A stretch of DNA of 64,000 nt from Pontibacter sp. FD36 (GTDB lineage: Bacteria > Bacteroidota > Bacteroidia > Cytophagales > Hymenobacteraceae), in the NCBI RefSeq assembly GCF_015686655.1, contig NZ_JADPMP010000002.1, positions 459,760 to 523,759 of the forward strand, written 5' to 3'. Shown one piece after another: positions 26,663 through 36,780 of the stretch (position 1 is the stretch's first letter; each line of letters starts with the position of its first letter). The notes under the pieces are model-generated. The model was not told the DNA's origin. It saw nothing but the letters and a program-made list of their open reading frames with translations, and ran no database searches. The position numbers and the translations under genes were made by a program.

Positions 26663-27259
26663 CTACAGCTCCCTGATCTTAATCGTAACATCGTGTGGTG
26701 CCGCTTCATCTCCCCCAAAGTATGGGTACAGCTGGTAGTGACTGCTAGCTGTAGTGCAGTAACGCGGTAATGTGATTTGCGTATCGTTTACTTTAAAAAT
26801 ATACTCTTTCTCTCCCATTGCTAATTCATACCTGTTCGTCTGGCCGGGTTGTACCGATGCGATATAGGCTGTGTTGCGCTGCTTGTTACTATAGGTATAG
26901 GCGTGAATCTCCAAACGGTTATTAAACCAGCGCCAGCCAAAACGAGCACTGTTAGTGTGATGGTCTGTATCGCAGTCTGATAGGCCATACAGTTTGTTAA
27001 TGTCTGCCTGGTTATTAGGTATAGTCGTGGTGTAAATGGCTGAGCTATCAAAAGCCGCCTCAAAACGGATGATGGAGGTTTGGACAAACTTGAACTGGCT
27101 GTTGGTGGCGTGTTCTCCTTTCTTGATAGTATAAGCGGTGACTTGCGGCTCCGGAGTGGGAGAATCAGTTTCCGTAATGGCAGTCGTTTCTACTTCACAG
27201 GAGGTGGCGATAAGTAATAGGACAGCAGCTGAAAGAAGATGCCTGAATAAGAAATGCAT
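26663..27259 (-). CDS. Predicted lipoprotein, unknown function
   Basis: 198 residues with a lipoprotein signal (MHFLFRHLLSAAVLLLIATSC, Cys about position 21). A short Thr/Pro/Glu linker precedes a single domain of about 160 residues with mixed beta strands: KFVQTSIIRFEAAFDSSA, ARFGWRWFNNRLEIHAY and YPYFGGDEAAPHDVTIKI. The last part resembles a sandwich domain of the kind seen in glycan-binding or protease-associated proteins, but I cannot place it in a family. It stands alone, convergent with groEL. Exported to the envelope by inference. Confidence 0.65.
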   Translation of the reverse strand: MHFLFRHLLSAAVLLLIATSCEVETTAITETDSPTPEPQVTAYTIKKGEHATNSQFKFVQTSIIRFEAAFDSSAIYTTTIPNNQADINKLYGLSDCDTDHHTNSARFGWRWFNNRLEIHAYTYSNKQRNTAYIASVQPGQTNRYELAMGEKEYIFKVNDTQITLPRYCTTASSHYQLYPYFGGDEAAPHDVTIKIREL

Positions 27260-27376
27260 GTAAATTGTAAAATGGCTAAAAGACGAAATTCATAAATAGC
27301 AGCAAATAGCTATATATCAAGCAATCTGGCGTATTTTCAGAATTTTTCGCAATATCACAAATTGTACTATAAAAAC

Positions 27377-27411
27377 AAAGAGCCCGCACTAGTTAAAGTA
27401 CGGGCTCTTTT
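27377..27411 (-). terminator. Intrinsic terminator after the POT transporter gene
   Basis: AAAGAGCCCG pairs with CGGGCTCTTT around a 14-nt internal segment. The A-rich left flank becomes a T-run on the minus strand. Confidence 0.8.
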
Positions 27412-27430
27412 GAATACTATATTCTGCAGA

Positions 27431-29017
27431 TTAGTGAATGCCGTGCATCCACTTGCGCATGATCGGAGTCAGCAACAGGGCAAGCACCGCGAATCCAAAG
27501 GCCACATAGGCGATTTGTTCAAACACGCCCGTGTATACCATTAAGGATGCCATACCTGTAGCAGCTTCACCTTCGCCACCGCTCACAGCAGTCAGCTTAG
27601 CGATAAGGCCAGCGATGTAGTGCGCGAAAGAAGATGACAGGAACCAGATACCCATGATGAAAGCCACGATCTTCTTAGGAGAAAGCTCTGTTACTTTAGA
27701 AAGACCAACAGGTGATACGAATAGCTCACCGGTTGTGATGAACATATAGCCCAGGATCAGGAACCAGATAGACACTCTGCCTTCCGCATCTGCATAGTTG
27801 GCACTCCAGGCGAAAATCAGGAAGCCCAAACCAAGCTGTGCTATACCTAAGGCAAACTTTACAGGTGTGAATGGGTTTACACGGCGCTTGGAAAGGAACA
27901 CCCACATAGCCGAGAACGGCAGTGCAAACAGGATAATAAAGAATGGATTGATCGAGTTGGTCTGCGCCGCATTCATGAACGTCAGGTTCACGTTACGCTC
28001 TGCAAACAGGGTAAGAGAAGAACCCGCCTGCTCAAAGAATGACCAGAACACGGTGATGAAGAATGTCAACAGGATTACTACAAAAAGTCGCTGACGCTCT
28101 ACACTGTCCACCTTCACCAGGTTGTAAATCAATACAAGCGTGATAACTGGAAGCAGGATGTAGTTCATCACGATGTGCATGATGGAACCATCGAATACCG
28201 TCTCACCGAAACCTGGCAGGTCCAGCGTACCATTGTACAGCAGGAGACCGAAAACAGGAAGAGACAGAAAGCTGAGGATCGTTACCCAGGCCTCTTTTGT
28301 TACACCTGCAACACGTTCTTTAATAACAGCTGGCTCCGGCGGAAGACCGTTGTTACCAAACACGCCGCTACGGCCACCTTGCCAGAACATCACCAGACCG
28401 AGCAACATACCGATACCGGCAGCGCCGAAACCATAATGCCAGCCATATTCCATACCTAACCAGCCGCAAACAAGCGGGGCTACCATCGCACCGATGTTGA
28501 TACCCATGTAGAAAATGGTGAAACCAGCATCGCGGCGCGTATCACCTTCTCTGTAAAGCGTGCCTACAAGCGTTGAAATATTCGGTTTGAAAAAGCCGTT
28601 ACCTACAATCAAAAGAGCAAGAGAACCGTAGAAGAATACAGGATGTTCGATCGCGAGTGCGAAGTGTCCAAGCGCCATCAAAACGGCACCCAGCATGATC
28701 GCTTTACGATAGCCGAGTAATTTATCGGCGATCATACCGCCAATTACAGGAGTAGCATAAACTAAGGCGCCATAAGCTGCGTAGATACCAATTGCAATCT
28801 CATCGCGATTTGCAAATGACTCAAACAGGTTGTTCACCATGTATAACACCAACAGGGCGCGCATACCATAAAAGCTAAAGCGCTCCCAGAGCTCGGCAAA
28901 GAAAAGGTAGAACAGTCCCTTCGGATGCCCGAACATCTCTGGGCCGGTCGGGTCAGCGCCAATCGGTGCATTTTGCTCACTTACCTGGTCAGTAAGCGTA
29001 TGTTCTTTATAAGACAT
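27431..29017 (-). CDS. Proton-dependent oligopeptide (POT/PTR2) transporter
   Basis: 528 residues, MFS fold with about 12-14 membrane helices. The POT signature is present: FAELWERFSFYGMRALLVLYM near the N-terminus (the ExxERFxYY-type motif reads ELWERFSFYG), and GGMIADKLLGYRKA and FKPNISTLVGTLY follow. These carriers import di- and tripeptides with protons across the inner membrane. Single gene with its own terminator; divergent from pckA with 213 bp between. Substrate range within the family cannot be read from sequence alone. Confidence 0.92.
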   Translation of the reverse strand: MSYKEHTLTDQVSEQNAPIGADPTGPEMFGHPKGLFYLFFAELWERFSFYGMRALLVLYMVNNLFESFANRDEIAIGIYAAYGALVYATPVIGGMIADKLLGYRKAIMLGAVLMALGHFALAIEHPVFFYGSLALLIVGNGFFKPNISTLVGTLYREGDTRRDAGFTIFYMGINIGAMVAPLVCGWLGMEYGWHYGFGAAGIGMLLGLVMFWQGGRSGVFGNNGLPPEPAVIKERVAGVTKEAWVTILSFLSLPVFGLLLYNGTLDLPGFGETVFDGSIMHIVMNYILLPVITLVLIYNLVKVDSVERQRLFVVILLTFFITVFWSFFEQAGSSLTLFAERNVNLTFMNAAQTNSINPFFIILFALPFSAMWVFLSKRRVNPFTPVKFALGIAQLGLGFLIFAWSANYADAEGRVSIWFLILGYMFITTGELFVSPVGLSKVTELSPKKIVAFIMGIWFLSSSFAHYIAGLIAKLTAVSGGEGEAATGMASLMVYTGVFEQIAYVAFGFAVLALLLTPIMRKWMHGIH

Positions 29018-29174
29018 AGGATTTGTTAGTTGATTGTTTAGTTTAGTTGAGCATACAAAGAAGGTAAATATATCGGTTTAAACACTTACAGACAAATATT
29101 TTTTGGGGCAACGCCATTTGCAGACCTCTTTTTTAATTATAGCGACTAATCTTATTTTAATATCTAATATTTTA

Positions 29175-29182
29175 TATTTTTG
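29175..29182 (+). promoter_or_regulatory. -7 promoter box for pckA (TATTTTTG)
   Basis: TATTTTTG fits TAnnTTTG, 48 bases before the ATG at 29231, in an AT-rich region. No clear -33 TTG. Confidence 0.5.
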
Positions 29183-29230
29183 TAGCACCGTTGTGAAACA
29201 AACAGTTCACTTAAAACCCTTTATTTTCAA

Positions 29231-30847
29231 ATGAAAGAATCTGGTATTAAATCAGGTACAGTAGGTCTGGAGAGCCTGGGCATCAAAGAAGCTAAAGAAG
29301 TGCTTTGGAACCTCACTCCTGCCGAGCTAGTGGAAGAGGCTCTGAAAAATGGCGAAGGCGTACTCACTGACACTGGCGCCCTGATGTGTGACACAGGCAA
29401 ATTCACAGGTCGTTCTCCTAAGGACCGCTTTGTGGTAAAAGACGCCAAAACCGAAAACACCGTTTGGTGGGGCGACATCAACATTGCGTTCGATCCTGAG
29501 AAGTTCGACAGACTCTACGACAAAATGATCGACTTCCTGAAGGATCGTCGACTTTATGTGCGCGATGCTTATGCCGGTGCTCACCCTGACTACCGTCTGA
29601 ACCTGCGCATTGTAAACACACAAGCATGGCATAACCTCTTCTGCAACAATATGTTCCTGCGGTTGGAGAAAGAAGAGCTTAAAGACCACAATCCAAACTT
29701 CACGATCATCTGTGCCCCTGAGTTTGAGGCTGACCCGGAAGTAGATGGCACACGCCAGTCTAACTTCGCCATCATCAACTTTACCCGCAATATCATCCTG
29801 ATCGGTGGTACTGGCTACGCAGGTGAAATGAAGAAAGGTATCTTCGGCGTGCTGAACTATATCCTGCCTGAAGAGAAGAATACATTATCGATGCACTGCT
29901 CTGCCAACGTGGGCAAAGACGGTGACACGGCAATTTTCTTCGGTCTGTCAGGTACAGGTAAGACAACACTGTCAGCTGACCCGAACCGTGGTCTGATCGG
30001 TGACGACGAGCACGGCTGGACAACAGACAGTGTATTCAACTTTGAAGGTGGTTGCTACGCCAAAGTAATCGACCTGACGCGTGAGAAAGAGCCACAGATC
30101 TGGGATGCCATCAAGTTTGGCGCTATCGTGGAGAACACGCGCTTCATAGAAAACACGCGCACTGTTGACTATACGAACAACTCTGTAACAGAGAACACGC
30201 GTACAGCTTACCCGATCCACCACATTGACAATGCGATCGAGCCATCAAGAGCTGATATTCCAAAGAATATTTTCTTCCTGACAGCTGATGCTTTCGGTGT
30301 ACTGCCTCCGATCTCTAAACTGAACACTAGCCAGGCTATGTACCACTTCATATCTGGTTACACTGCCAAGGTGGCCGGTACTGAGGTTGGCGTGACGGAG
30401 CCACAAACTACTTTCTCCGCCTGCTTTGGCGCAGCCTTCCTGCCGCTGCACCCAACAAAGTATGCCGAGATGCTGGGCCAGAAAATGAACGAGAACAATG
30501 TGAACGTATGGCTCGTGAACACTGGCTGGACTGGTGGTCCTTACGGTGTTGGCTCGCGCATGAAACTGCCTTATACACGTGCTATGATCACGGCTGCTCT
30601 TAACGGTGAGCTGGAAAACGTGGAGTACACGAAGCATCCTGTATTTGGCGTTGAAATGCCGAATACCTGCCCTAATGTTCCAGACGAAGTATTGAATCCT
30701 CGCAATACCTGGGCTAACAAAGAGCAGTATGATGCCAAGGCAACAGACCTTGCTGCTAAGTTTGTGAAAAACTTCAGCAAGTACGCTGACTTTGCGAGCG
30801 AAGACATCATGGCCGGTGCGCCTCAGGTAGAAGTATCGATCGACTAG
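29231..30847 (+). CDS. pckA: Phosphoenolpyruvate carboxykinase (ATP)
   Basis: 538-residue ATP-type PEPCK, converting oxaloacetate and ATP to PEP in gluconeogenesis. Kinase-1a P-loop GLSGTGKT (238-245), Mn-binding region SMHCSANVG, the kinase-2 segment LIGDDEHGW and the substrate motif GRSPKDRF are all visible. Length is typical for bacterial PckA. Codon bias is strong and the TATACCT word is absent, like groEL, which suggests high expression. It has its own promoter box and strong terminator. Confidence 0.97.
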   Translation: MKESGIKSGTVGLESLGIKEAKEVLWNLTPAELVEEALKNGEGVLTDTGALMCDTGKFTGRSPKDRFVVKDAKTENTVWWGDINIAFDPEKFDRLYDKMIDFLKDRRLYVRDAYAGAHPDYRLNLRIVNTQAWHNLFCNNMFLRLEKEELKDHNPNFTIICAPEFEADPEVDGTRQSNFAIINFTRNIILIGGTGYAGEMKKGIFGVLNYILPEEKNTLSMHCSANVGKDGDTAIFFGLSGTGKTTLSADPNRGLIGDDEHGWTTDSVFNFEGGCYAKVIDLTREKEPQIWDAIKFGAIVENTRFIENTRTVDYTNNSVTENTRTAYPIHHIDNAIEPSRADIPKNIFFLTADAFGVLPPISKLNTSQAMYHFISGYTAKVAGTEVGVTEPQTTFSACFGAAFLPLHPTKYAEMLGQKMNENNVNVWLVNTGWTGGPYGVGSRMKLPYTRAMITAALNGELENVEYTKHPVFGVEMPNTCPNVPDEVLNPRNTWANKEQYDAKATDLAAKFVKNFSKYADFASEDIMAGAPQVEVSID

Positions 30848-30863
30848 TTCGTCTAAACAAGAT

Positions 30864-30902
30864 AAAAAAAGCCTTTCTGCTTTAAGCGGAAAGGCTTTTT
30901 TT
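30864..30902 (+). terminator. Intrinsic terminator after pckA
   Basis: A7-GCCTTTC with TGC pairs with GCG-GAAAGGC-T7, short loop TTTAA. Classic structure. Confidence 0.88.
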
Positions 30903-30984
30903 ATGAAATAGGAGCTGTTTCCTTGTTATAAAATTACCTACATTCGTATACCTTTATCTGGCATCGAAACCAACTGAAACTACT

Positions 30985-31701
30985 GTGCACTTATTCTATA
31001 CCCCTGACATCAATTCCGAAATTTATACCTTGGCTGAGGATGAATCAAAGCATTGCACGCGTGTGCTGCGGCTTCATCAGGGGGATACGGTATACCTGGT
31101 AGACGGACGAGGCGGCATGTATACGGCCATTATTCAGGATGCGCACCAGAAGCGCTGTCAGCTGCAAATAATAGACAAGCAGCTCGAGTATGGCAAACTC
31201 CCCTACTACGTGCACATCGCCGTGGCACCTACCAAAAACATGGACCGGATCGAGTGGTTTGTAGAGAAAGCCGTAGAGATCGGTGTTAGCGCCATTACCT
31301 TTCTGGAATGTGAGCATTCAGAGCGTAAACAACTCCGATTAGATCGCATTGAGAAAATAGCGGTCAGTGCTATGAAGCAGTCCCAGAAAGGGTACCTTCC
31401 CTTATTGAATGAACTAACGCCATACCAGCATTTTATCAAATCCTGCATACCGGAAGATACCTTTATAGCGCACCTGGAAGACGATGCTACCAAATCGATC
31501 AGGGACTACTACAGGCCAGACAGACAGCATTGTATACTAATCGGCCCGGAAGGAGACTTCTCGCCTAAGGAAATAAAGGCTGCCTATGATCTAGGTATAA
31601 GGCCTGTTACGCTGGGTCAGAGCAGGTTGAGGACCGAGACGGCCGCCTTGGTCGCTTGCCATACTTTGCACGTACTACATGATATTTACGCCCCGTTATA
31701 A
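30985..31701 (+). CDS. rsmE: 16S rRNA (uracil1498-N3)-methyltransferase
   Basis: 238-residue SPOUT methyltransferase that methylates U1498 of 16S rRNA. An N-terminal PUA-like domain (HLFYTPDI, SKHCTRVLRLHQGD) precedes the knotted catalytic domain with APTKNMDRIEWFVEKAVEIG, ILIGPEGDFSPKEI and LGQSRLRTETAAL. The start codon is GTG at 30985. The 137-bp upstream gap contains the pckA terminator. The DUF4159 gene follows after 18 bp, probably in the same transcript. Confidence 0.94.
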   Translation: MHLFYTPDINSEIYTLAEDESKHCTRVLRLHQGDTVYLVDGRGGMYTAIIQDAHQKRCQLQIIDKQLEYGKLPYYVHIAVAPTKNMDRIEWFVEKAVEIGVSAITFLECEHSERKQLRLDRIEKIAVSAMKQSQKGYLPLLNELTPYQHFIKSCIPEDTFIAHLEDDATKSIRDYYRPDRQHCILIGPEGDFSPKEIKAAYDLGIRPVTLGQSRLRTETAALVACHTLHVLHDIYAPL

Positions 31702-31719
31702 ATTAAAGAAAATCGATAC

Positions 31720-32385
31720 ATGAAGCGCACCCTCCTCTTCCTATACCTTGTCCTGCTTTGTGGCTCACTGGGCGCACAGCAAAAGTACAGCTTTAAGATA
31801 GCCAAGCTCAAGTATAACGGCGGCGGAGACTGGTATGCGAACAAAACCTCCTTGCCAAACCTGATCAGGTTCTGCAATCAGAATCTAAACATGAACATCG
31901 CCCCGGAGGAAGGTATAGTAGAGGTCGGGAGTCCGGAGCTTTTCAGTTATCCCTTTGTGCACATGACAGGACATGGTAATGTGGTGTTCTCTGATGCCGA
32001 GGCGCAGAACCTGCGCAACTACCTGACAAGCGGAGGCTTCCTGCACATCGATGACAATTATGGGCTGGACCAGTACATCCGCAAAGAAATGAAGAAGGTG
32101 TTTCCTGAGTACGAGTTCGTAGAGCTACCTTTTGACCACCCGATCTACAGCCAGAAATATGTCTTCAAGAATGGCTTGCCGAAGATACACGAACATGACA
32201 ACAAGCCGCCACAGGGCTTCGGTATCATCCATAAAGGCAGGTTAGTGTGCTTTTACAGCTATGAAACAGACTTAGGAAACGGCTGGGAGGATGCTGAAGT
32301 GCACAACGATCCAGAAAATAAAAGACAGGAAGCACTTCAGATGGGAGCCAACATTCTGGCTTATGCCCTCACACAGTACTTGTAA
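31720..32385 (+). CDS. Exported DUF4159 protein
   Basis: 221 residues with a signal peptide (MKRTLLFLYLVLLCGSLGAQ) and a DUF4159 domain: KIAKLKYNGGGDWYANKTSL, FPFVHMTGHGN-like segment (read YPFVHMTGHG), LRNYLTSGGFLHIDDNYG and YSYETDLGNGW. The domain has a class I glutamine-amidotransferase-like fold and in larger proteins goes with MoxR/BatA systems; here it stands alone and is likely periplasmic. Co-directional with rsmE, 18 bp away. No catalytic residues can be assigned; function unknown. Confidence 0.85.
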   Translation: MKRTLLFLYLVLLCGSLGAQQKYSFKIAKLKYNGGGDWYANKTSLPNLIRFCNQNLNMNIAPEEGIVEVGSPELFSYPFVHMTGHGNVVFSDAEAQNLRNYLTSGGFLHIDDNYGLDQYIRKEMKKVFPEYEFVELPFDHPIYSQKYVFKNGLPKIHEHDNKPPQGFGIIHKGRLVCFYSYETDLGNGWEDAEVHNDPENKRQEALQMGANILAYALTQYL

Positions 32386-32474
32386 GAAATCATATAGGTA
32401 TAATCTTTCTACTCAGTTTAATCTTACTAAGTAGTATGCGGAATTACATTCCTACTTTATAGCTTAAGGAAGCA

Positions 32475-33023
32475 CTAGTACTGCTTCCTATTAAATATCT
32501 CAGAAAGAATAAACGCCTGACGAACGGACTGCGGATTGTGCAACAGTTGAGCATACACATTAGGTACAGCCATCCGCTCCTGCTTCTTGGCTTCATACAA
32601 GGCATCTGCGGCTGCAATGCGCTCCTTCCTCTGCTGGTTGTAAAGCCGGGCTTGCTCCGGATTTTCCAATGATAATGCACGCGGTGGCTTCTGTTCCCTG
32701 GCAGTGGGCTGCAAAACCGGCTGCGGCACTGGCTTCGGCTTCTCTACAGGAGCTCTGTTCTGCTCATTGGCACGCTCCATTTTGCTCTGCATCTCCCGCA
32801 GAATATCCTCAAACGAAGTAGCAGGAGCTGATGGGCGCTGCTGACGGGGCTGTGTTTGTGCTGTAGGCATGGGCCGAGGGGCTTGACGCTCCTGTGGCGG
32901 TCGTTCCTGGGGTGCAGGCGGCCTGCCATCATCGTCCGGCGTGTTGAAGGCTTTGCGCCAGGCCGTGTAGATGAAATAAGCCACAATGGCCAGTATGTAT
33001 AGGATCAGTTTAAAATCTTCCAT
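32475..33023 (-). CDS. Single-pass membrane protein with Pro/Gln-rich linker, unknown function
   Basis: 182 residues. One N-terminal helix (LILYILAIVAYFIYTAW, about 5-21) and then a cytoplasmic-looking chain. A Pro/Arg/Gln-rich low-complexity region (about 30-125) contains the short helix SFEDILREMQSKMERANEQ. The C-terminus has a charged helix (RLYNQQRKERIAAADALYE) and ends SVRQAFILSEIFNRKQY. That ending is very like a conserved C-terminal tail I recall in small Bacteroidetes proteins next to smc or fts genes, but no name is secure. It is divergent from smc, with 141 bp between. Confidence 0.65.
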   Translation of the reverse strand: MEDFKLILYILAIVAYFIYTAWRKAFNTPDDDGRPPAPQERPPQERQAPRPMPTAQTQPRQQRPSAPATSFEDILREMQSKMERANEQNRAPVEKPKPVPQPVLQPTAREQKPPRALSLENPEQARLYNQQRKERIAAADALYEAKKQERMAVPNVYAQLLHNPQSVRQAFILSEIFNRKQY

Positions 33024-33125
33024 GCTGTCAGTCTCTTATCAAATATAGCAGAAATAATGTATTCCGTCTGCATACTTCCTGCATATTTATACTGTTCCCT
33101 TGCGTCATGGTAAACAAATTAGTCT

Positions 33126-33133
33126 TATTTTTG
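33126..33133 (+). promoter_or_regulatory. -7 promoter box for smc (TATTTTTG)
   Basis: TATTTTTG fits TAnnTTTG, 31 bases before the smc ATG. A TTG at 33100-33102 lies 23 bases upstream, slightly farther than the usual 19-21. Confidence 0.5.
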
Positions 33134-33164
33134 AGTTTGGTTTGAATAGATTCCGCTGACGCGA

Positions 33165-36100
33165 ATGCAAGTATCAAGATTAGAAATTAAAGGATTCAAG
33201 AGCTTTGGCGACCGTGTCGTCATTAATTTTGATGAAGGTATCACAGGTATAGTTGGCCCAAATGGCTGCGGCAAGTCCAACATTGTCGATGCCATACGTT
33301 GGGTGTTAGGAGAGCAGAAGACGCGTAACCTGCGCTCCGACAAGATGGAGAACGTCATCTTCAACGGCTCCAAAACCCGCAAGCCTGTGCAGATGGCCGA
33401 AGTGTCCATCACTTTCGACAACAATAAAGGCATCCTCCCTACTGAGTACTCCCAGGTAACTGTTACCCGCAAGTACTACCGCAACGGCGACAGCGAGTAC
33501 ATGCTCAACGGAGTGACCTGCCGTCTAAAGGATATCAACGAGCTCTTCCTCGACACAGGTATAGGATCCGACAGCTATGCCATCATCGAACTCAAGATGG
33601 TGGACGAGATCCTGAACGATAAGGAGAACTCCCGCCGTTTGTTGTTCGAGGAAGCCGCCGGTATCTCTAAGTTCCGTGTTCGCAAGAAGCAGACGCTGAA
33701 AAAGCTGGAAGAAACTGACGCTGACCTCGAGCGTGTGGAAGACGTGCTGTTCGAGATTGGCAAGAACATGAAAACGCTGGAACGTCAGGCAAAACAGGCC
33801 ATTAAGTACTTCCAGCTAAAGGATGACTATAAGAAATTCAGTCTGGAGTATGCCCGCCGCAACATCAACCAGTACCAGCAAACGCTGGAGCGCCTGGACC
33901 AGGATGTGCAGCGCGAGACGGAATTGAAAGAGGGTTATGTGCTAGCTGTAACAGAAGCTGAAGACGCCATAGCCGACCAGAAAGCGGAACTGAACCTGAC
34001 ACAGGAGCAACTGGCCGAAATGCAGAAGACCATGCAGGTTCAGACTGCTAAACTGCGCCAGCTGGAAAATGATATAAAGTTAAAATCAGAACGCAGCAAT
34101 TTCCTGAAAGAGCGCATGACGCAGCTGCGCCAACAGATTAGTCAGGATACTGCCAACCTGGAGCATACACAGGAAAGCATTGTGGAGCTGCGCGATGAAC
34201 TGATACAGGTACAGGACAGCTTTGCAGGTGCTGAAGAGCAGGTAAATGTCTTAAAAGAGCAATTGCAGGAGGCCAATGAACAGAAGCTAAGTCTGCAGGA
34301 GGCATTTCAGGAACTGACGCTGGAACAGCGCAGCAAGCAGAATGCAGTATTCCAACTGAACAAATCGCTTGAGATCAGCCAGGTACAGATCCAGAATCTG
34401 ACCCAGGACCTAGAGCAGCTTCGTCAACAACAACTTACTGCTGAAGAAGACGCAGCCGTGCTGCAGGAGCAACTACAAGAGGCGCAGGCTGAACTAGAGG
34501 AAAAGACCTCTACCCTGGTGAGTCTACAGGCCAGAGAAGAATCGCTACTTCAGAACATAGAGAAAACAGAAACTGACATTGAGGGGTTGAAAGAGCAGCT
34601 GGTAGCGCTGAACAGAAAGCGTGACGCTCGTCAGAACCAGTACAATCTGACCAAATCGCTGGTCGAGAACATGGAAGGTTTTCCAGAGGCGATCAAGTAT
34701 CTGGCCCAGTCTGACGACTGGAATAAGCCTGCCCCTCTCCTATCTGATATCATCGTATGTGAGCCTGAGTACAAGTCGCTTATCGAAAGTTACCTGGAGC
34801 CTTACATGAACTTCTTTGTGGTTGATGAGCTGCAGGATGCTGTGGAAGCAATCGCACTGCTCAAGCAGCATAATAAAGGCCGTGCAAACTTCATTATCCT
34901 ATCTGAGATCGAAGAACTGGAGCCAACCGCTACCTTTAGCGACGGTGATTTGAAAGCAGCTTTTGAAGTGACGAAAGCTGATAAGAAGTACAGCAGCCTG
35001 CTCAAGTACATGCTGCGCAATGTATATATCAGTGACGAATCCGAAGAGGACTTCTCAGCAGAGGATTACCGTACGATCATTCTGAAAGACGGGTCTGCCA
35101 TCAAGAAGCCATTGAGCTTGTCAGGTGGTTCGGTAGGCTTGTTTGACGGCAGTCGCTTAGGCCGCAAGCAAAACCTGGAGCAGCTGGCCGAAGAACTCGA
35201 GCAACTGCAGCAGGAAGTGGAATTGATGCAGAGCCGTATCAACGCACAACAGCAGATCCTGCTTAACTACCGCAGCGAGTCTCAGAAAGATGCGATTAAG
35301 CAGCTCGAAAAAGAAGTTGCCAAACTACAACAGGACCTGCTCACAGTTCGCATCAAAAACGAGCAGCACCAGCAGAACCGCAAAAACTTCGACCAAAAAC
35401 AGCAGGAACTGCAGCAGCGTCTTGATGATCTCTATGTACAAAGCCAGCAGGTTTCGCCCCAAGCGGAGGAAGACATGCAGGAACTAAAGCAGTTGGAGGA
35501 GCAATTGGCAGTGCTTAACTCGCAGATCAACCAGCAGCAAGAGCAAATCACGGTGATCTCAGGTATGTACAACCAGGAGAACATCCAGTTCCACCAGCTC
35601 AAAAACCGCTTCGGATCACTACAGCAGGAAATCAGCTACAAGCAGAAAACTGTGGAGACCAACCAGGAGCGCATAGCCGGCCTACGCCAGGAGCTCCAAA
35701 AATCCGAAGAAGAAACGGTTGAAGCAATGGACTTCATTGAAGAGAACGAGGCACTGGTGCAGACCATGGTGGAAGCCCGCCGTGAGTTTGGTTACGAACT
35801 GGATGCCGTAGAGAAAAAATATTTCAACTTGCGCGGTGAGTTGGATGAGAAGGATAAGACTATACGGGAGCTACAACGCAAGCGTCAGAACGCAGACGAA
35901 CTTTTGATGCGCATGCAGCAGACCATAAACGATACGCGCATCAAGCTTGTATCGGTGCAGGAGCGTTTGGGAGCTGAATTCAATATTGCCACAGCAGAGT
36001 TGGAGCAGCCTATACCTGAATTGGAACACGATGGCTTGTTCCAATTGAGCAACGAGGAATTGAACAAGAACATCTCTGAAATCAAGTCGTCGCTTGACAG

Positions 36101-36707
36101 AATGGGGCCTGTGAATGCTATGGCAGCAGAGGCCTATGTCGAGATCGAGGAGCGAAACAGATTTATCACAGAGCAACGTGACGACCTTGTGAACGCCAAA
36201 AATGCGTTGATTGATACTATAAACGAGATCGATACCGTAGCGAAAGAGAAGTTCCTGTCTTCATTCAACGAGATCAAGCAGAACTTTATCCGGGTATTCC
36301 GCAGCCTGTTTACGGAAGAAGATAACTGTGATCTGGTGCTTACAGATCCAAAGAACCCGCTGGACTCGCGCATTGAGATCATGGCACAGCCTAAAGGCAA
36401 GCGACCTCTGACTATCAATCAGTTGTCAGGTGGTGAGAAGACGTTGACAGCCATCTCACTCCTATTCGCGATCTACCTGCTCAAGCCGGCACCGTTCTGT
36501 ATCTTCGACGAGGTAGATGCACCGCTGGATGATGCGAACATTGACAAGTTCAACAACATCATCCGCACCTTCTCCAACGAGTCGCAGTTTATTGTAGTAA
36601 CACACAATAAGCGCACCATGGCATCGACTGACGTGATGTATGGCATCACCATGATCGAGGCAGGTATATCACGCGTTATACCTGTAGACTTAAGACAGAT
36701 TGCATAA
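33165..36707 (+). CDS. smc: Chromosome segregation protein SMC
   Basis: 1180-residue SMC ATPase, which forms the ring of bacterial condensin and compacts and segregates chromosomes. Walker A GPNGCGKSN (31-39) lies in the N-terminal head. Long coiled coils (about 170-500 and 670-1020) flank a hinge (about 505-660: GFPEAIKYLAQSDDWNKPAP, SLSGGSVGLFDGSRLG). The C-terminal head carries the ABC signature LSGGEKT (1087-1093) and Walker B CIFDEVDAP (D1115-E1116). Length is normal and no break is seen. The kleisin partners ScpA and ScpB are not in this window. Confidence 0.96.
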   Translation: MQVSRLEIKGFKSFGDRVVINFDEGITGIVGPNGCGKSNIVDAIRWVLGEQKTRNLRSDKMENVIFNGSKTRKPVQMAEVSITFDNNKGILPTEYSQVTVTRKYYRNGDSEYMLNGVTCRLKDINELFLDTGIGSDSYAIIELKMVDEILNDKENSRRLLFEEAAGISKFRVRKKQTLKKLEETDADLERVEDVLFEIGKNMKTLERQAKQAIKYFQLKDDYKKFSLEYARRNINQYQQTLERLDQDVQRETELKEGYVLAVTEAEDAIADQKAELNLTQEQLAEMQKTMQVQTAKLRQLENDIKLKSERSNFLKERMTQLRQQISQDTANLEHTQESIVELRDELIQVQDSFAGAEEQVNVLKEQLQEANEQKLSLQEAFQELTLEQRSKQNAVFQLNKSLEISQVQIQNLTQDLEQLRQQQLTAEEDAAVLQEQLQEAQAELEEKTSTLVSLQAREESLLQNIEKTETDIEGLKEQLVALNRKRDARQNQYNLTKSLVENMEGFPEAIKYLAQSDDWNKPAPLLSDIIVCEPEYKSLIESYLEPYMNFFVVDELQDAVEAIALLKQHNKGRANFIILSEIEELEPTATFSDGDLKAAFEVTKADKKYSSLLKYMLRNVYISDESEEDFSAEDYRTIILKDGSAIKKPLSLSGGSVGLFDGSRLGRKQNLEQLAEELEQLQQEVELMQSRINAQQQILLNYRSESQKDAIKQLEKEVAKLQQDLLTVRIKNEQHQQNRKNFDQKQQELQQRLDDLYVQSQQVSPQAEEDMQELKQLEEQLAVLNSQINQQQEQITVISGMYNQENIQFHQLKNRFGSLQQEISYKQKTVETNQERIAGLRQELQKSEEETVEAMDFIEENEALVQTMVEARREFGYELDAVEKKYFNLRGELDEKDKTIRELQRKRQNADELLMRMQQTINDTRIKLVSVQERLGAEFNIATAELEQPIPELEHDGLFQLSNEELNKNISEIKSSLDRMGPVNAMAAEAYVEIEERNRFITEQRDDLVNAKNALIDTINEIDTVAKEKFLSSFNEIKQNFIRVFRSLFTEEDNCDLVLTDPKNPLDSRIEIMAQPKGKRPLTINQLSGGEKTLTAISLLFAIYLLKPAPFCIFDEVDAPLDDANIDKFNNIIRTFSNESQFIVVTHNKRTMASTDVMYGITMIEAGISRVIPVDLRQIA

Positions 36708-36729
36708 CAAATCCATACCTACTCATAAC

Positions 36730-36760
36730 AGAAGAGCCGCTGATTACCAGCGGCTCTTCT
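36730..36760. terminator. Terminator hairpin between smc and the YjbR gene
   Basis: AGAAGAGCCGCTG pairs perfectly with CAGCGGCTCTTCT around ATTAC, between convergent genes. T-content downstream is modest on the plus strand. Confidence 0.75.
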
Positions 36761-36780
36761 GCTTTATAAATGGACTGAAA